A stretch of 25,014 nucleotides of DNA from JBGSWL01 sp041752455. Lineage in GTDB: Bacteria > Pseudomonadota > Alphaproteobacteria > Rhizobiales > Rhizobiaceae. The notes below the pieces were generated by a model. The model made no database searches, was not told the DNA's origin, and saw only the letters and a program-made list of their open reading frames with translations. Positions 24,801-25,014 of this stretch are shown here, piece by piece (position 1 is the stretch's first letter; the number at the start of each line of letters is the position of its first letter). The stretch lies in the NCBI GenBank assembly GCA_041752455.1, contig JBGSWL010000143.1:1-25014 (forward strand), written 5' to 3'. The position numbers were made by a program, and so were the translations under genes.

Positions 24801-25014
24801 GTTGTAGGCGGCAGTCCCGCCGCAGGTGGAGGTCGCGCCTGCGCCCGTGCCGAGCAGATTGGCCGGAAGCGCCGCAGAGCCGAACGCCACGCCCGACAGC
24901 GCGATCGTGTTCGGGTTGGCGATTGTGACCACGAGATCGGCCTCGGTAGTGCCGTCAGCGGGAATCGACGCCGAATTGAATGCCGCCGCAATGGTCGGCG
25001 CCAGCGACGGCGCC
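21852..25014 (-). CDS. Large autotransporter with Ig-like and HYR repeats (5' end beyond window)
   Basis: At least 1053 residues are visible and the frame stays open to the window edge, so the signal peptide and N-terminus are missing. Order of parts: a DUF11/DUF7933-like Ig domain (25014 to about 24720; NPNTIALSGVAF), an invasin-type Ig domain (about 24615-24306), two MBG-like repeats with paired cysteines (about 24305-23800; AGNDNYAS and AGDANYQA), two HYR domains (23799-23292), another Ig-like domain (about 23290-23020; PVTGFDEADILVTNGAVTD), a linker rich in Gln and Gly (about 22800-22730), and a C-terminal autotransporter beta-barrel (about 22620-21852) ending in ATLRKRF with terminal Phe. 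It should be a type Va surface-exposed adhesin-like protein. No protease or lipase motif is seen. Base composition matches the neighbours. Confidence 0.9.
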   Translation of the reverse strand, partial: APSLAPTIAAAFNSASIPADGTTEADLVVTIANPNTIALSGVAFGSAALPANLLGTGAGATSTCGGTAAYNGVNGTFAFSGGSIDANGTCVVTLPVRTTVAGVYNYTTGTVTSTQSGAGGTATTASALTAVATPATLAVESGAGQTAVISTDFAQPLVAIVRDFANNPIQGVTVNFAVPNAGASAVLGSSSAVTGADGRASVTAAANGTAGTYNVTATVAGITTGINFAMSNGQAGQTIAFTPPAAQTFAPGGTVALSATGGASGNPVTFASNSAAVCTTGGSNGATVTFVGAGICSITASQAGNDNYASAIPVTDSFAIGQAGQTITLDSLSDITNFVVNEQVNLNASASSGLPVTFASMTPAVCSVSGTVATVLRPGICTVTADQAGDANYQAAAQETRSFTITDGTAPVFAGVPADISVETDAGQATATVVFTPPTANDDVDGALTPVQTAGLPSGSAFPVGVTTNTFMVTDAANNTNSVSFRVTVTDGEAPTLVVPDNIRVSSNGQSATPVTYASVTATDPVDGTIVPTQTAGLPSGADFPLGVTTNTFTAADSAGNVATASFTVTVEDTTRPSVTITGAPGSVTAGQSFSLVVTFDEPVTGFDEADILVTNGAVTDLAPGTGNSFDVTITPTGGGDATISVPENAAFDVANNGNTASQVVTVGSSVVEETQEAIANALVDRMHLILGNQPDVLGFAFDPTAGVGGPLGLLSINGSSDDVTFAFSTSLSHFDRVMAGEGQQGQQAGAMPGQASAGNIEARMFGRADAAYPLAAGPAGVEAVATSDATVGVDAAGTLRKYDIWMNLQGARSTTDETVGTYLIGNLGGHYFVSRDLAIGALVQFDSYTQENSASGSDFGGRGWMAGPYLAARLPGTNLRVMARASWGRSDNDISPLGTYTDGFETERFLASAKVSGSYMLSGWEVTPKLEVNWFKETQQAYIDTLGNAIGEQTVSLGELNFGPSISRSFDVGDGRMVAPRLGVTGIWTFDKQEGAASAASPDEGQLRARLDAALGVSDPSGWQFQLGGYFDGLFADEYQAVGGTATLRKRF
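23292..23799 (-). repeat. Tandem pair of HYR-domain coding repeats
   Basis: Two adjacent units of about 250 bases encode HYR domains within the autotransporter. Each has the sequence pattern APxxxxVPxxIxV, then T-AGLPSGxxFPxGVTTNTF and ending VTV(T/E)D. The first unit is about 23799-23546 and the second about 23545-23292. The protein-level likeness is strong at AGLPSG and GVTTNTF. The units could vary in number by recombination. Confidence 0.7.

Overview
The window looks like a chromosomal segment of an alphaproteobacterium of the Rhizobiales (Hyphomicrobiales), probably Rhizobiaceae or a close relative. The evidence is a Rhizobiales-type Omp2b/RopA porin, an ExoD-family protein, a UPF0114 protein, DUF2946 next to a PCu(A)C copper chaperone, a high-GC coding style and alphaproteobacterial promoter and ribosome-site habits. 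The genus cannot be fixed from the sequence alone. Nearly all of it is ordinary chromosome with dense coding.

Layout, left to right. (1) 1-1140: an outer-membrane porin with its terminator. (2) 1141-2118: a solitary, visibly AT-richer tyrosine recombinase with two small palindromes in front of it, the only sign of mobile DNA. (3) 2122-8720, all on the minus strand: an AT-rich promoter/operator (8672-8720) drives a DUF2892 membrane protein, an RND adaptor and an RND pump. A strong hairpin follows, then a copper pair (DUF2946 and PCu(A)C) closed by a clear terminator, then a fumarylacetoacetate-hydrolase-family enzyme. (4) 8871-10741: UPF0114 membrane protein, a small two-helix membrane protein on the plus strand, a shared bidirectional terminator, and a HupE/UreJ nickel or cobalt permease. 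(5) 10752-14327, minus strand: an unusually long TAP-like alpha/beta hydrolase and the CoA-acylating methylmalonate-semialdehyde dehydrogenase. (6) 14328-17750, plus strand: a long intergenic leader with a folded three-way-junction RNA in front of TerC, followed by ExoD and a CNNM/CorB-type (hemolysin-like) transporter. (7) 17770-20393, minus strand: the complete molybdate importer modABC with a promoter that carries a dyad between -35 and -10. (8) 20445-21818, plus strand: a secreted CIA30-domain protein and an alternative oxidase. (9) 21852 to the window end, minus strand: the C-terminal part of a large autotransporter made of Ig-like, MBG-like and HYR repeats and a beta-barrel; its start lies outside the window.

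Themes. Metal and envelope homeostasis dominates: copper (DUF2946, PCu(A)C), nickel or cobalt (HupE), molybdate (ModABC), probable manganese or calcium (TerC) and magnesium-type (CNNM) functions, plus an efflux pump. The most interesting non-coding signals are the folded leader of terC (14541-14617, possibly extending from 14506), which may belong to the published terC RNA motif or be a different metal-sensing leader, and the operator-like promoter of the DUF2892-RND operon, whose regulator is not in the window. I found no CRISPR array, tRNA, rRNA, insertion sequence or obvious defence system.
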